From contig NZ_CP127407.1 in the NCBI RefSeq assembly GCF_030291075.1, positions 1,238,001-1,302,000 on the forward strand: DNA of 64,000 nt, read 5' to 3'. Positions 28,279 to 40,000 of the stretch are shown piece by piece (the first letter of the stretch is position 1; each line of letters starts with the position of its first letter). The stretch comes from Stenotrophomonas sp. 57 (GTDB lineage Bacteria > Pseudomonadota > Gammaproteobacteria > Xanthomonadales > Xanthomonadaceae). The notes under the pieces are model-generated. The model ran no database searches. It was not told the DNA's origin and saw only the letters and a list, made by a program, of their open reading frames with translations. A program made the position numbers and the translations under genes.

Positions 28279-28713
28279 ATGCCTGCCAAGCGAACCGCAC
28301 CCTCCGCCGCACCCACGCTGCTGTCCGGCGGCAACCCGCAGATCGCCAAGGGCGAGGGCAATGCCCCGGTGCAGGCGTACATTGCCGCCATGCCTGGCTG
28401 GAAACGTCCGATCGGCGAACAGCTGGATGCGTTGGTCGAACAGGCCGTCCCGGGCGTGCACAAGGCCGTGAAGTGGAATTCGCCGATGTACGCGGTGGCC
28501 CCGGGCGAAGGCTGGTTCCTCAGCGTCCATTGCTTCACCGGCTACATCAAGGTGGCGTTCTTTCGAGGCGCCGCACTGACGCCGGTGCCGCCGGAGCCGT
28601 CCAGAAGTGCCGATGCGCGTTACCTGCACATCGAGCAGGATGGCGTGCGGGATGAGGCACAGTTCCTCGACTGGGTGCGCCAGGCGGCTGCATTGCCTGG
28701 CGAACGCATGTAA
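28279..28713 (+). CDS. DUF1801 (YdhG-like) protein
   Basis: This 144-residue protein has the DUF1801 fold: HKAVKWNSPMYAV is the conserved strand, followed by GWFLSVHCFTGYIKVAFF. No enzyme activity is established for this family. It is followed 38 bases later by another DUF1801 protein, which suggests a functional or ancestral pair. The ATG 28279 start lacks a strong ribosome binding site. Confidence 0.75.
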   Translation: MPAKRTAPSAAPTLLSGGNPQIAKGEGNAPVQAYIAAMPGWKRPIGEQLDALVEQAVPGVHKAVKWNSPMYAVAPGEGWFLSVHCFTGYIKVAFFRGAALTPVPPEPSRSADARYLHIEQDGVRDEAQFLDWVRQAAALPGERM

Positions 28714-28751
28714 GTCCACCGTTACGATCTCCTTGCCGACGAGAACCGCTG

Positions 28752-29159
28752 ATGGCTCCCCATTCGCCTGATCCCGCCGACGCGGGCACTCCTGCCTCCA
28801 CCCTGATCGACGCCCGCATCGCCGAGCTGGGCGACTGGCGCGGCGAAACCCTGGCCCGCGTGCGTGCATTGATCCATGAGGCGTTGCCTGACGTGCAGGA
28901 AACCTGGAAGTGGCGTGGCACGCCGGTGTGGGAGCACAACGGCATCCTGTGCACCGGCGAGACCTACAGGCAGGCGGTGAAGCTCACCTTCGCCAACGGT
29001 GCGGCGCTGGCCGATCCGAAGGGCCTGTTCAACGCCAGCCTGGACGGCAACACGCGGCGTGCGATCGACATCCATGAAGGTGCGATGCCCAATGCCGCGG
29101 CGTTGAAGGCGTTGTTGCGGGAAGCCGCGAAGTTCAACGCCGCAAAGAAGAAACGCTGA
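28752..29159 (+). CDS. Second DUF1801 protein
   Basis: This 135-residue paralogue of the preceding protein has ETWKWRGTPVWEHNGILCTG in the place of the conserved KW.SP.Y strand and KLTFANGAALADPKGLFN after it. It ends in a basic tail (AAKKKR). The two proteins are diverged and not a recent duplication. The function is unknown. Confidence 0.75.
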   Translation: MAPHSPDPADAGTPASTLIDARIAELGDWRGETLARVRALIHEALPDVQETWKWRGTPVWEHNGILCTGETYRQAVKLTFANGAALADPKGLFNASLDGNTRRAIDIHEGAMPNAAALKALLREAAKFNAAKKKR

Positions 29160-29168
29160 CCGCTTCCT

Positions 29169-29192
29169 GTAGCGCCGAGCCCACGCTCGGCT
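29169..29192. repeat. SMAG/REP element
   Basis: GTAGCGCCGAGCCCACGCTCGG, a single GTAG-headed palindrome between convergent genes. Confidence 0.75.
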
Positions 29193-29232
29193 GGGAGGCT
29201 ATGCCTGTGCGGGCCAACGGTTCGCACCCACC

Positions 29233-30705
29233 TCATCGCGGCGGAGTGACATCCAGCGCCGCATCCGGATCGGCCACCGGTGATGGCGGGCAGGCCGGAA
29301 TCTCCGACGGCGTGGCCAGTTCCTCGGCGTGCGAGGGCTTGCCGATCATCTTCGCCTTGCGCCAGCCGCCCCAGCGGTAATACGCCAGCGACAGCAGCAT
29401 CGACACGAACGAGCTGACCGGGAAGCTCCACCAGATCGCATTGGCGCCCCAGTACGGCTGCAGCAGTTCGGCAAACGGCACGCGCACGCCCCACAGCGAG
29501 CCGGCCAGGATCAGCAGCGGCGGGATCACCGCGCCGGTGGAGCGCACCACGCCGGAGATGACGAAGCTGACACCGAAGAACAGGAACGAGCCGATCACCA
29601 CGTGATTGAGGTGGCGGGCGATATCCAGCGCCTGGCTGGCCGGTGGCAGGAACAGGGCCAGCAGCTGCCGGTCGAACACCACCAGTGGCAGGATCAGTGC
29701 GCCGGTCAGCAGGAAGTTGAACAGCACGCCCTGGCGCGCGGTGCCGCGCACACGATCCCAGCGCTGCGCACCGACGTTCTGCGCGGCCATTGACGAACAC
29801 GCTGCACCGATCGCCATCGCCGGCATCTGCAGGTAATTCCACAGCTGCAGCGCGGCGCCATAACCGGCGCCGGTATCGGTGCCGTACTGGTTGACCATGG
29901 TCATCAGCAGGATCACCGACAGCGAGATCAGTACCATCTGCAGGCCCATCGGCACGCCCTTGAGCACCAGTGCCTTCAGGATGGTCAGGTCGAGCTTGAA
30001 CAGGCGCATGTCGGCGCGGCCCAGCCACAGCGTGTGGCGCTTGTGCCGCATGTACAGCAGCAGGCCGGCCAGCGAGAGCGTCTGCGCCACCAGGGTGGCC
30101 CAGGCCGAACCGGCGATACCCAGCGCGGGGAACGGCCCCATACCGAAGATCAGCACCGGGTTCAGCACGATGTCCAGCGCCACCGACACCAGCAGGAAGC
30201 GGAACGGCGTGCGCGAATCGCCCGCACCGCGCAGCGCGGCGGTGAGGAAGGCGAACGCATACAGCGTGGGCATCGCCAGGAAGATGATCCGCAGGTAGGC
30301 CTCGGCCAGCGGCAGCGAGGCGGCCGGGGTGCCCATCGCCGCCAGCAGCGGGTGCGCCGTGAACCAACCGGCGATGGCGATGATCACCGACAGGCCGATG
30401 AAGAAGGTGGCGCTGGTGCCGACCACGCGCCGCGCCTGCGCGATGTCGCGTGCGCCGATGGCCTGGCCGATCAGGATGGTCGAGGCCATGCCGAAGCCGA
30501 ACACCGAGCCGATCAGGAAGAACATGATGTTGTTGGCATTCGCGGTGGCGGTCAGTGCCGCCTCGCCGAGGAAGCGTCCGACCCAGACCGCATTCACCGA
30601 CCCGTTCAGCGACTGCGCGATGTTGCCTGCCAGGATCGGCAGCGAAAACAACAGGAGGTTGCGGCCGATCGGGCCGGAGGTCAGGTCAAGCGGCGCTTTG
30701 GCCAT
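29233..30705 (-). CDS. MATE-family multidrug/sodium antiporter
   Basis: This 490-residue protein has 12 helices in two homologous halves. The start ATG 30705 (MAKAPLDLT) is chosen because the longer frame upstream encodes low-quality sequence. Typical MATE features are LPILAGNIAQSLNGSVNAVWVG in the first helix and the matching second-half segment with VNQYGTDTGAGYG. It belongs to the branch annotated as MATE efflux transporter rather than DinF by general look. The substrate is unknown. It is divergent from a small lipoprotein gene. Confidence 0.85.
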   Translation of the reverse strand: MAKAPLDLTSGPIGRNLLLFSLPILAGNIAQSLNGSVNAVWVGRFLGEAALTATANANNIMFFLIGSVFGFGMASTILIGQAIGARDIAQARRVVGTSATFFIGLSVIIAIAGWFTAHPLLAAMGTPAASLPLAEAYLRIIFLAMPTLYAFAFLTAALRGAGDSRTPFRFLLVSVALDIVLNPVLIFGMGPFPALGIAGSAWATLVAQTLSLAGLLLYMRHKRHTLWLGRADMRLFKLDLTILKALVLKGVPMGLQMVLISLSVILLMTMVNQYGTDTGAGYGAALQLWNYLQMPAMAIGAACSSMAAQNVGAQRWDRVRGTARQGVLFNFLLTGALILPLVVFDRQLLALFLPPASQALDIARHLNHVVIGSFLFFGVSFVISGVVRSTGAVIPPLLILAGSLWGVRVPFAELLQPYWGANAIWWSFPVSSFVSMLLSLAYYRWGGWRKAKMIGKPSHAEELATPSEIPACPPSPVADPDAALDVTPPR

Positions 30706-30767
30706 GGAGTGGTGATCGAATCCCGGGAGGCGCACACTAGCACCAAGCCGGTTTGCGGGATGTGGCA

Positions 30768-31007
30768 ATGCATCAACGACTGCAGGTGACACGGGCTCTG
30801 GCGTTGGCCTTGATCGGCGCCACACTGGCCGCATGTTCGACAGGTGACCGGCTGGGCGATACCCAGGTGCGGCCGACCGACCGGCCTGAATGCCTGGTCG
30901 GCAGCCAGCGCCAGGATCTGTCTGCGGGTGTGCCGACCCTGATCGGCGGCACCGGCTGCCGTACCGACCCTGATCATCCACGTCCCCTGAACAAGCCACC
31001 GGAGTAG
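30768..31007 (+). CDS. Small lipoprotein
   Basis: This 79-residue protein starts at ATG 30768 (TTG 30753 is a possible alternative). It has a lipoprotein signal with lipobox LAAC and a short mature domain containing two Cys (PECLVGS and GGTGCRTDP). The mature part is reminiscent of small inhibitor-like lipoproteins but too short to assign. It ends nine bases before the hslR-like gene, so the two are probably co-transcribed. Confidence 0.6.
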   Translation: MHQRLQVTRALALALIGATLAACSTGDRLGDTQVRPTDRPECLVGSQRQDLSAGVPTLIGGTGCRTDPDHPRPLNKPPE

Positions 31008-31016
31008 TCCAGATCG

Positions 31017-31424
31017 ATGCATGAACTTCCCCCGCTGTCGCCCAGCGTCCGCCTGGACATCTGGCTGTGGGCGGCCCGTTTCTTCAAGACCCGCAGCCTG
31101 GCCAAGCAGGCCATCGAAACCGGCAAGGTCAGCGTCGCGGGGCAGCGCCCGAAATCCTCGCGCGCGGTACGGGTGGGCGAACAGCTGCAGGTGGATCGTG
31201 GCGAGGAGCATTTCGAGATCCAGGTGTTGGGCCTGAGCGATCAGCGCGGGCCGGCACCGGCGGCGCAGCAGCTGTATGCGGAGAGCGAGGCCTCGAAGGC
31301 GCGCCGTGCCGAGCAGCGTGCGCTGCGCATCGCCGCGCGCGACGGCTTCCAGCCGCCGGAGCACAAGCCGGACAAGCGTGCGCGGCGGTTGATCCGTGCG
31401 TTGGGAGACATCGACGCGCTGTGA
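31017..31424 (+). CDS. hslR: Hsp15-like RNA-binding S4 protein
   Basis: This 135-residue protein has an S4 RNA-binding domain at residues 10-75 (RLDIWLWAARFFKTRSLAKQ, ETGKVSVAG), followed by a basic C-terminal tail rich in Arg and Lys. Length and layout match heat-shock protein 15, which binds nascent-chain-blocked 50S subunits. Other S4 proteins are usually longer or carry enzyme domains. Confidence 0.85.
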   Translation: MHELPPLSPSVRLDIWLWAARFFKTRSLAKQAIETGKVSVAGQRPKSSRAVRVGEQLQVDRGEEHFEIQVLGLSDQRGPAPAAQQLYAESEASKARRAEQRALRIAARDGFQPPEHKPDKRARRLIRALGDIDAL

Positions 31425-31470
31425 CGCATCCGCCATGCATGGCGGATGCCATGTGCGCGGGATTCCGTCG

Positions 31471-31493
31471 GTAGCGCGGGGCCATGCCCGGCG
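31471..31493. repeat. SMAG/REP element
   Basis: GTAGCGCGGGGCCATGCCCGGCG, a GTAG-headed palindrome upstream of the glycosidase gene. Confidence 0.75.
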
Positions 31494-31565
31494 GGCAAGG
31501 TTCCGGTCAGCCGTTGTTGGGCAGGCCTCCGGCAGGGTCGGAACATCCTGTCATGGAAGATCGCA

Positions 31566-32756
31566 ATGCGCCTGCGCCACAGCCTGCTGTGCCTGACCCT
31601 CGCCGCCGCCCCGGTGTACGCCGCCGACATCACCTTCTGGGATACTCCGCAACGCGGCGGCAACAGCATGAACATGTCGCCGCCCGATCGGGCCTACTTC
31701 GATGCCCTGCGCGCGACCGGCGCGACCTGGGTGCGCCTGGTACCAGACAAGTGGAAGGGGCAGGGCGGTCGTGATTTCCTGATCGGCAATGCCGATGACT
31801 ACCGCGGCCTGGTTCCGGCCGACCTGGCCACGCTGCGCCGGGTGCTGGATGATGCCGACGCGGCAGGGCTGAACGTGGTGCTGACTCCGTTGTCGTTGCC
31901 GTTGCTGCGCTGGAAGCAGCACAACGGCGACAAGGTCGACCCGCGCCTGTGGCAGTCCTTCGACAATCACGTGCCGGCCCGGCGCTTCTGGAGCGACCTC
32001 GCCACGGCATTGAAGGGCCATCCCGCGCTGGCCGCCTACAACCTGATCAACGAACCGGTTCCCGAATACGGTGCTGGCCTGGCCGAGCATGCTTCGGCAG
32101 AGGCCATGCGCCGGTGGTACACCGGTGTACAGGATGGGCCGCGCGATCTGCGTCGTTTCTATTCGGAACTGATCGCCAGCATCCGCGAGGTCGATGCGGA
32201 CATGCCGTTGATGCTGGATGCCGGCTGGTACGCCGCTGCGGACGGTTTCAACTACTGGCCGGCGCCGCTGGCGGACTCGAAACTGCTGTACAGCGTGCAC
32301 ATGTATGAGCCGTACGTCGCCACCAGCGCGCCAAACCAGAAGCGCACCACGCCGTATCGCTACCCGGGCGTGGTGCCATTTGGCGAACGCAGCGAACGCT
32401 GGGACGCCACGCGTGTCCGCAGCTACCTGCAGCAGCCGATGGACTGGGCGAAGACGCATGGCGTGGGCGCCAACCGCATGGTGGTTGGCGAGTTCGGCTG
32501 CATGCGGCGCTGGCCCGACTGCCGCCGCTACCTGCAGGACGTGCTGCAGGTGTTGGAGCAGGAGAAGGTGCATTGGGCCTTCTACGCCTTCCGTGAGGAT
32601 GGCTGGGATGGCATGGACTACGAGCTGGGCGACAGTCCGCTGCCGTGGTCGTACTGGCAGGCGCAGGAGAAGGGGAAGACCGTGGCGCCGCCGCGTTCAA
32701 TGAAAGCTCCGGTGTTCGCACCGATCCTGGAGCGGCTGAAGGCGGGCAACCGGTAA
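31566..32756 (+). CDS. Secreted glycoside hydrolase family 5-like enzyme
   Basis: This 396-residue protein starts at ATG 31566. The signal peptide ends PVYAAD. The TIM barrel shows ATWVRLVPDKW, NLINEPVPEY with the acid/base Glu163 and GEFGC with the nucleophile Glu309, as in GH5 cellulases and mannanases. Two His/Tyr sites (SVHMYEPY) fit the conserved HxY. It is probably periplasmic or secreted and acts on a beta-linked polysaccharide, which I cannot specify. Low-complexity linkers and carbohydrate-binding modules are absent. Confidence 0.82.
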   Translation: MRLRHSLLCLTLAAAPVYAADITFWDTPQRGGNSMNMSPPDRAYFDALRATGATWVRLVPDKWKGQGGRDFLIGNADDYRGLVPADLATLRRVLDDADAAGLNVVLTPLSLPLLRWKQHNGDKVDPRLWQSFDNHVPARRFWSDLATALKGHPALAAYNLINEPVPEYGAGLAEHASAEAMRRWYTGVQDGPRDLRRFYSELIASIREVDADMPLMLDAGWYAAADGFNYWPAPLADSKLLYSVHMYEPYVATSAPNQKRTTPYRYPGVVPFGERSERWDATRVRSYLQQPMDWAKTHGVGANRMVVGEFGCMRRWPDCRRYLQDVLQVLEQEKVHWAFYAFREDGWDGMDYELGDSPLPWSYWQAQEKGKTVAPPRSMKAPVFAPILERLKAGNR

Positions 32757-32758
32757 GA

Positions 32759-32777
32759 CGCCGGGCCATGCCCGGCG
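32759..32777. repeat. REP-like palindrome
   Basis: CGCCGGGCCATGCCCGGCG directly after the glycosidase stop. It has the stem of a SMAG element and could terminate either convergent gene. Confidence 0.6.
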
Positions 32778-32787
32778 ACACCTCCGG

Positions 32788-33390
32788 TCAGCGCTTGCCA
32801 CCGAGCAGGTTGCCGCCCAGCTTCAGCAGGTCGCCCACACCCAACTGGCCATCGCCGTCCTGGTCCAGCAGGCTGCCAAGCAGCCCGCCCGCGAGACCGC
32901 CCTGCTGCTGCACGTGCTGCTTTTCCTGGCCCAGCGCCTGGCTGAGCGAGCCGGCATCGGCCTGGCCACCGCCGAGGCGCTGGGCGAGGAAGGCCATCAC
33001 GATCGGGGCGAGGATCTGCAGCAGCTGGCTGGTGCGGCCGCTGTCGAGCTGGGTGGCCTGGGCCAGGCCGGTTTCCACCTTCTGCTGGCTGCCGCCGAAG
33101 ATGTGGCCGAGGATGCCAGCGCCGTCGCTGGCGGCACCACCGCCACCGCCGCCCAGCACCGAACCGAGCACGCTGCCCAGGTCCAGGCCGCTGTGGTTGT
33201 TCTGCAATGCCCCGAGCAGGGCCTGTGCGCCCTGCGGCTGCGAGGCGTTGTTGCCCAGTGCTCCCATCAACACCGGCAGCGCGGCGCTGATCGCACCGGA
33301 CGCCTGGGTATCGCTGATGCCGAGCTGCTGCGACACCTGCTGAAGCGGGGCGCCCTGCAACTTTGAGAGAAGTTCATCGGTCAGGCTCAT
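32788..33390 (-). CDS. DUF937 (YidB-like) protein
   Basis: This 200-residue Gly-, Ala- and Leu-rich protein is without a signal peptide. The N-terminal DUF937 domain shows QVSQQLGISDTQASGAISAA followed by a Gly-rich linker, and the C-terminal part carries an EF-hand-like loop DQDGDGQLGVGDL. The function is unknown in the family; the Ca-loop resemblance is by eye. It is downstream of katA on the same strand but separated by a terminator. Confidence 0.7.
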   Translation of the reverse strand: MSLTDELLSKLQGAPLQQVSQQLGISDTQASGAISAALPVLMGALGNNASQPQGAQALLGALQNNHSGLDLGSVLGSVLGGGGGGAASDGAGILGHIFGGSQQKVETGLAQATQLDSGRTSQLLQILAPIVMAFLAQRLGGGQADAGSLSQALGQEKQHVQQQGGLAGGLLGSLLDQDGDGQLGVGDLLKLGGNLLGGKR

Positions 33391-33452
33391 CAGGGGGCTC
33401 CTTGATTGGGGTTGGGCGTGCAGACGATACGACGCGGACCGTTAAAACGGCG

Positions 33453-33477
33453 ACGCCGCCTCACGGGGAGGCGGCGT
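33453..33477 (-). terminator. katA terminator (minus strand)
   Basis: ACGCCGCCTC/GAGGCGGCGT perfect 10-bp stem with a 5-base loop. Reading the minus strand, it is followed by CCGTTTTAAC. It lies between the katA stop and the DUF937 gene. Confidence 0.7.
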
Positions 33478-33498
33478 GCCGTATAGGGGACAGGGCGA

Positions 33499-35142
33499 TC
33501 AGAGCTCGATGTCTTCGGCGCCCGGGGTCGCGGTGGGGAAGTCGGCTTCCGGCTGCGCCGGCTTGAACGGATCCGACGGCTGGCTGGCCAGCGCCTTCAG
33601 CGCGGCCGCGACACCGGCACCATAGGCCGGGTCGGCCTTGCTGCAGTTGTCGATGTGGCGCTGCTTGATGAAGTCCGGCGCATCGCCCAGGGCACGGGCG
33701 GTGTTGGCGAACAGGCGGTCCTTCTGCGCCTGGTTGTAGCTGCGGAAGAGCGCACCGGGCTGGCTGAAGTAGTCGGCGTCGTCTTCGCGGAAGTTCCAGA
33801 AGTCGGCGTCGCCGCGGATCCTCATCGGCGGCTCGCGGTACTCCGGCTGCTCCTGCCACTGGCCGTAGCTGTTCGGCTCGTAGTGCGGCAGGCCACCGTA
33901 GTTGCCGTCCACGCGCATCGCACCGTCACGGTGGTTGCTGTGCACCGGGCAACGTGCGGCGTTCACCGGAATCTGGTGGTGGTTCACGCCCAGGCGGTAG
34001 CGCTGCGCATCGGAATAGGCGAACAGGCGTGCCTGCAGCATCTTGTCCGGCGACGGGCCGATGCCCGGCACCAGGTTGCTCGGTGCGAATGCCGACTGCT
34101 CCACGTCCTGGTACCAGTTGACCGGGTTGCGGTTCAGTTCGAACTGGCCCACTTCGATCAGCGGGTAGTCGCTCTTCGGCCACACCTTGGTCAGGTCGAA
34201 GGGGTGCACGCGGTAGGTTTCCGCCTCCAGTTCCGGCATGACCTGGATGAACAGCTTCCACTTCGGGAAGTCGCCCTTCTCGATCGCGGCGAACAGGTCG
34301 CGGCCGTGGCTTTCGCGGTCATGGCCGACCAGGATCTGTGCCTGCGCGTCGGTCAGCGATTCGATGCCCTGCTGGCTGACGAAGTGGAACTTCACCCAGA
34401 AGCGCTCGCCGTCGGCGTTGGTGAAGCTGTAGGTATGCGAGCCGAAACCGTGCATGTGGCGGAAGCTGCGCGGGATGCCGCGGTCGCTCATCACCACGGT
34501 CACCTGCAGCAGGGCTTCGGGCAGCAGCGTCCAGAAATCCCAGTTGTTGCGTGCGCTGCGCAGGTTGGTGTGCGGATCGCGCTTGACCGCCTTGTTGAGG
34601 TCGGCGAACTTGCGCGGGTCGCGCAGGAAGAACACCGGCGTGTTGTTGCCGACCAGGTCCCAGTTGCCTTCTTCGGTGTAGAACTTCAGCGCGAAGCCGC
34701 GGATGTCGCGCTCGGCGTCGGCGGCGCCACGCTCACCGGCCACGGTGGTGAATCGGGCGAACATCTCGGTCTGCTTGCCGACCTTCTCGAACAGCTTGGC
34801 GCGGGTGTACTTGCTGATGTCGTGGGTGACGGTGAAGGTACCGAATGCGCCCGAGCCCTTGGCGTGCATGCGGCGCTCGGGAATGATCTCGCGGTTGAGG
34901 TTGGCCAGCTTCTCCAGCAGCCACACGTCTTCCATCAGCAGCGGGCCGCGCGGGCCGGCGGTCTTGCTGTTCTGGTTGTCCACCACCGGTGCGCCGAAGG
35001 CCGTGGTCATCGGCGTGACCTGGTCATCGCCATGCTTCTGCCTGGGCGTGGTGCTCAGCTCGCGCTGCTGCTCGGCGCCCTGCTCCGGCGACGGGGCGGT
35101 GTGGTACGGGCACTTGGCGTTGTTGTTGTCGGACTGGCTCAT
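33499..35142 (-). CDS. katA: Monofunctional heme catalase
   Basis: This 547-residue catalase decomposes hydrogen peroxide. Catalytic His93 in [12 protein letters not shown], Asn166/167 in [10 protein letters not shown] and the proximal heme ligand Tyr376 in [14 protein letters not shown] are intact. It lacks the C-terminal flavodoxin-like domain of large-subunit catalases, and length fits the small-subunit clade. No signal peptide is present, so it is cytoplasmic. On the minus strand TTGACA lies about 100 bases upstream, but no good -10 accompanies it; OxyR control is likely from the family but not shown here. Confidence 0.95.
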   Translation of the reverse strand: MSQSDNNNAKCPYHTAPSPEQGAEQQRELSTTPRQKHGDDQVTPMTTAFGAPVVDNQNSKTAGPRGPLLMEDVWLLEKLANLNREIIPERRMHAKGSGAFGTFTVTHDISKYTRAKLFEKVGKQTEMFARFTTVAGERGAADAERDIRGFALKFYTEEGNWDLVGNNTPVFFLRDPRKFADLNKAVKRDPHTNLRSARNNWDFWTLLPEALLQVTVVMSDRGIPRSFRHMHGFGSHTYSFTNADGERFWVKFHFVSQQGIESLTDAQAQILVGHDRESHGRDLFAAIEKGDFPKWKLFIQVMPELEAETYRVHPFDLTKVWPKSDYPLIEVGQFELNRNPVNWYQDVEQSAFAPSNLVPGIGPSPDKMLQARLFAYSDAQRYRLGVNHHQIPVNAARCPVHSNHRDGAMRVDGNYGGLPHYEPNSYGQWQEQPEYREPPMRIRGDADFWNFREDDADYFSQPGALFRSYNQAQKDRLFANTARALGDAPDFIKQRHIDNCSKADPAYGAGVAAALKALASQPSDPFKPAQPEADFPTATPGAEDIEL

Positions 35143-35290
35143 CGGCTGGCTCCTGGTGGCGGTGAAGACTTGGAAACATCTTCACTCGACTGTAGCTAGG
35201 GCCAGATGAAATGAATAATCGAATGATCCGTTCAGGTTGATAGATTCTGTCAATTGAAATGCAGAATCGGATTCGCGGAGTCTTTCATCA

Positions 35291-35311
35291 GCCCGGGGAA
35301 ACTCCCCGGGC
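35291..35311 (-). terminator. Hairpin downstream of mutS
   Basis: GCCCGGGGA/TCCCCGGGC with a 3-base loop lies between the mutS stop and katA promoter region. It has no T run on the minus strand, so it is a weak terminator candidate. Confidence 0.4.
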
Positions 35312-35335
35312 CCAAGGCCTCCCGCAGCGCTGCGC

Positions 35336-37957
<2,622 letters not shown>

Positions 37958-38063
37958 GAGAACTTCCTACGGGTTGTAGCGATCAATCCAGGCCACTTGC
38001 GGCAAGTAACGGGGTTCTTCGTTGCGCCGCGGTTGCGCTAGTCACTCAAAGAGGATCAAATCG

Positions 38064-39989
38064 ATGTTGCGACGGACAGACGGCGGATCGACCATGGATA
38101 CGGTTGTTACGGCGCAGGCAGAGGCCCCGCGCCGCCGAGGCACCAAGTTTAAGCTGACCTACCGGCAAATCTGCGAGTTGAGCGTGGCCAAAGGCCCGGT
38201 CGAAGGCAAGCAGGGAAGGGTGGTCATCGCCCCTCGACTGTCCGGAGACGCCGGAAAGCCTTACCGCGTCCTGGACGGCAATCAGGGCGCGCCAACGGGC
38301 TTTGGCTTCTACGTGGGCACCACCCGCACCACTTACGAAGTCGTGGTCCGAGGCCCGGCCGGGGTTCGTCGGTTCTCCTTGGGCAGCGTCACCGACATCG
38401 GACCGGAGCAAGCCTACGAGTTGGCCCGGCGGAAATTGGCCGTGGTTCGGGAGACGGGCGAGCATCCTTCGAAAGAGGAGGCCCGAGCCGAGCAGTTGGT
38501 TGAGCTGAAGGGGCTCACGCTGGCGGACTGCTTTGCGGCCTACGTTGAGGACCTGCAGAAGCGCGTGCGCAACAAGAAAGCCAAGCCCGCCAGCATCCGG
38601 GCAATCCAGGACAGCCTGGCGCGGTTTGCCCGCCCAGAAGTAGGGCTGGCGGAAAAACCGATCCTTCAGCTTTTGGACAAGGACATCCACCGTGCGTTCG
38701 ACAGCTTGCGGCGATCGTCCATGGTGCGCTCCAACCGGATCCCCACCCCGATGCGCCAAGCGCTGGCTGATCAACCGGATTGGGCCGAGCTCTCCACGCA
38801 ACAGCTCGAAGCGTTGGGCGTGACCGGGAAGTACATCCAGCGAGTCAAAGCGGCCGGTTTGGCGTCGACCGAGCACGCGTTCACAGACGCGAAGAGGGCG
38901 GTCGACCTGGCGCTGAAGCGGGAACGCAAAGCGGCGGCCCAGCAGCAGCGGGAGCCGGTGCTGCGTTACAACCCGTTCCAAGTCATCCACGACGACGACA
39001 TGCTGCGGGACTCGCAAGCACTGCGCCGGCACTACGAGCGCGCGGAAGTGCGCAACCCGTTGGGGGACGAGACGCTGCCCACGGTCCTGAAGGTGATCTT
39101 GGCTCGGCGGGACGAGCAAGGTGGCTTGAACGCCACCGGCGCGGACTACCTGCTGCTGACCCTGCTCTGGGGCACCCGCCGCGGCGAGGCCGCTCCCCTG
39201 CGCTGGTTTGACCGGTGCTCCCCGGGCGAGCTGCGCCAGTCGGAAGTGTCCTGGGTCTGGTTGGCAGCACCGGATGAGGTCAACCCTTACACGAGGCGAG
39301 CGGGCTCTCAGGTCTACCTGTTTGACACCAAGAACGGTGAGGAGCGCTACCTGCCGGTGGCCTACTTTGCTGAAAAGATTTTGCAGCGGCGGTTCGACGA
39401 GCGCGCGGACGAAACCAAGCTCAAGCAAGACTTGGCGGACGCGGAAGAAGTGCTGGGCGCCGCCCGAGCCAGGCGTGCACGCCGGGATCTGCTCGACCGG
39501 CTGGAGAAAGAGGTGGAGAGGTCACGCCGCGCGCTGGCCAAAACCATGTTCGTGTTCCCGGCCCGATCAGATCGCAGCACGACGGGGCACTACTCGGACA
39601 GCAAGAGCATCGTGGCGAACGTGCGTCGGGACGCGGGGTTGCTCGATCTGCGGGCAGAGGTCGACATCGGTCTGACCATCCACGACCTGCGTCGCACGCT
39701 CGGTCGCTACGCGGCCCTATTGTTTGGCGAGAGCCGGATCGTGTCCCAACTGCTCCACCACAGGACGTTGGGCCGCGGCGAAGATCGCATGGCCGCTGTC
39801 TCCGAACGCTACACCGAGCAAGAATGGTCAAAGCTGCGCGAGGCCATGGGCCGCGTGGAAGAGCACATGGTCGCGACCAGTCCTCGCGTCTGGAATCGCT
39901 TGAAGGGAACGGACAAGCCTCGGCTGGACGAGGCCGGCGATGCCCCAGTCTCCATTTTCTCAGCAAGAAACCGGCGCGACGCCCAGTAA
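38064..39989 (+). CDS. Large tyrosine-type site-specific integrase
   Basis: This 641-residue protein starts at ATG 38064 behind AAAGAGGAT. The N-terminal third has a beta-rich domain (GKPYRVLDG, FYVGTTRTTYEV) followed by a helical core-binding region. The catalytic domain shows Arg in WGTRRGEAAPL, the HxxR pair in TIHDLRRTLG, HHRTLG and the nucleophile Tyr in SERYTEQEW. Between the first Arg and HxxR there is a helical, charged coiled-coil insertion (LKQDLADAEEVLGAAR onward) that makes the protein longer than typical 400-residue integrases. It probably moved the island; the target appears to be the mutS upstream region. Confidence 0.88.
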   Translation: MLRRTDGGSTMDTVVTAQAEAPRRRGTKFKLTYRQICELSVAKGPVEGKQGRVVIAPRLSGDAGKPYRVLDGNQGAPTGFGFYVGTTRTTYEVVVRGPAGVRRFSLGSVTDIGPEQAYELARRKLAVVRETGEHPSKEEARAEQLVELKGLTLADCFAAYVEDLQKRVRNKKAKPASIRAIQDSLARFARPEVGLAEKPILQLLDKDIHRAFDSLRRSSMVRSNRIPTPMRQALADQPDWAELSTQQLEALGVTGKYIQRVKAAGLASTEHAFTDAKRAVDLALKRERKAAAQQQREPVLRYNPFQVIHDDDMLRDSQALRRHYERAEVRNPLGDETLPTVLKVILARRDEQGGLNATGADYLLLTLLWGTRRGEAAPLRWFDRCSPGELRQSEVSWVWLAAPDEVNPYTRRAGSQVYLFDTKNGEERYLPVAYFAEKILQRRFDERADETKLKQDLADAEEVLGAARARRARRDLLDRLEKEVERSRRALAKTMFVFPARSDRSTTGHYSDSKSIVANVRRDAGLLDLRAEVDIGLTIHDLRRTLGRYAALLFGESRIVSQLLHHRTLGRGEDRMAAVSERYTEQEWSKLREAMGRVEEHMVATSPRVWNRLKGTDKPRLDEAGDAPVSIFSARNRRDAQ

Positions 39990-40000
39990 GGAGCGACCCA

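Noticed and set aside
33655..35199. Plus-strand open frame opposite the catalase gene
   Set aside because: The catalase is complete on the other strand with all active-site residues.
35143..35300. OxyR operator upstream of katA
   Set aside because: A CTATC half-site and a TTGACA are present, but the four spaced ATAG/CTAT half-sites of an OxyR site could not be aligned.
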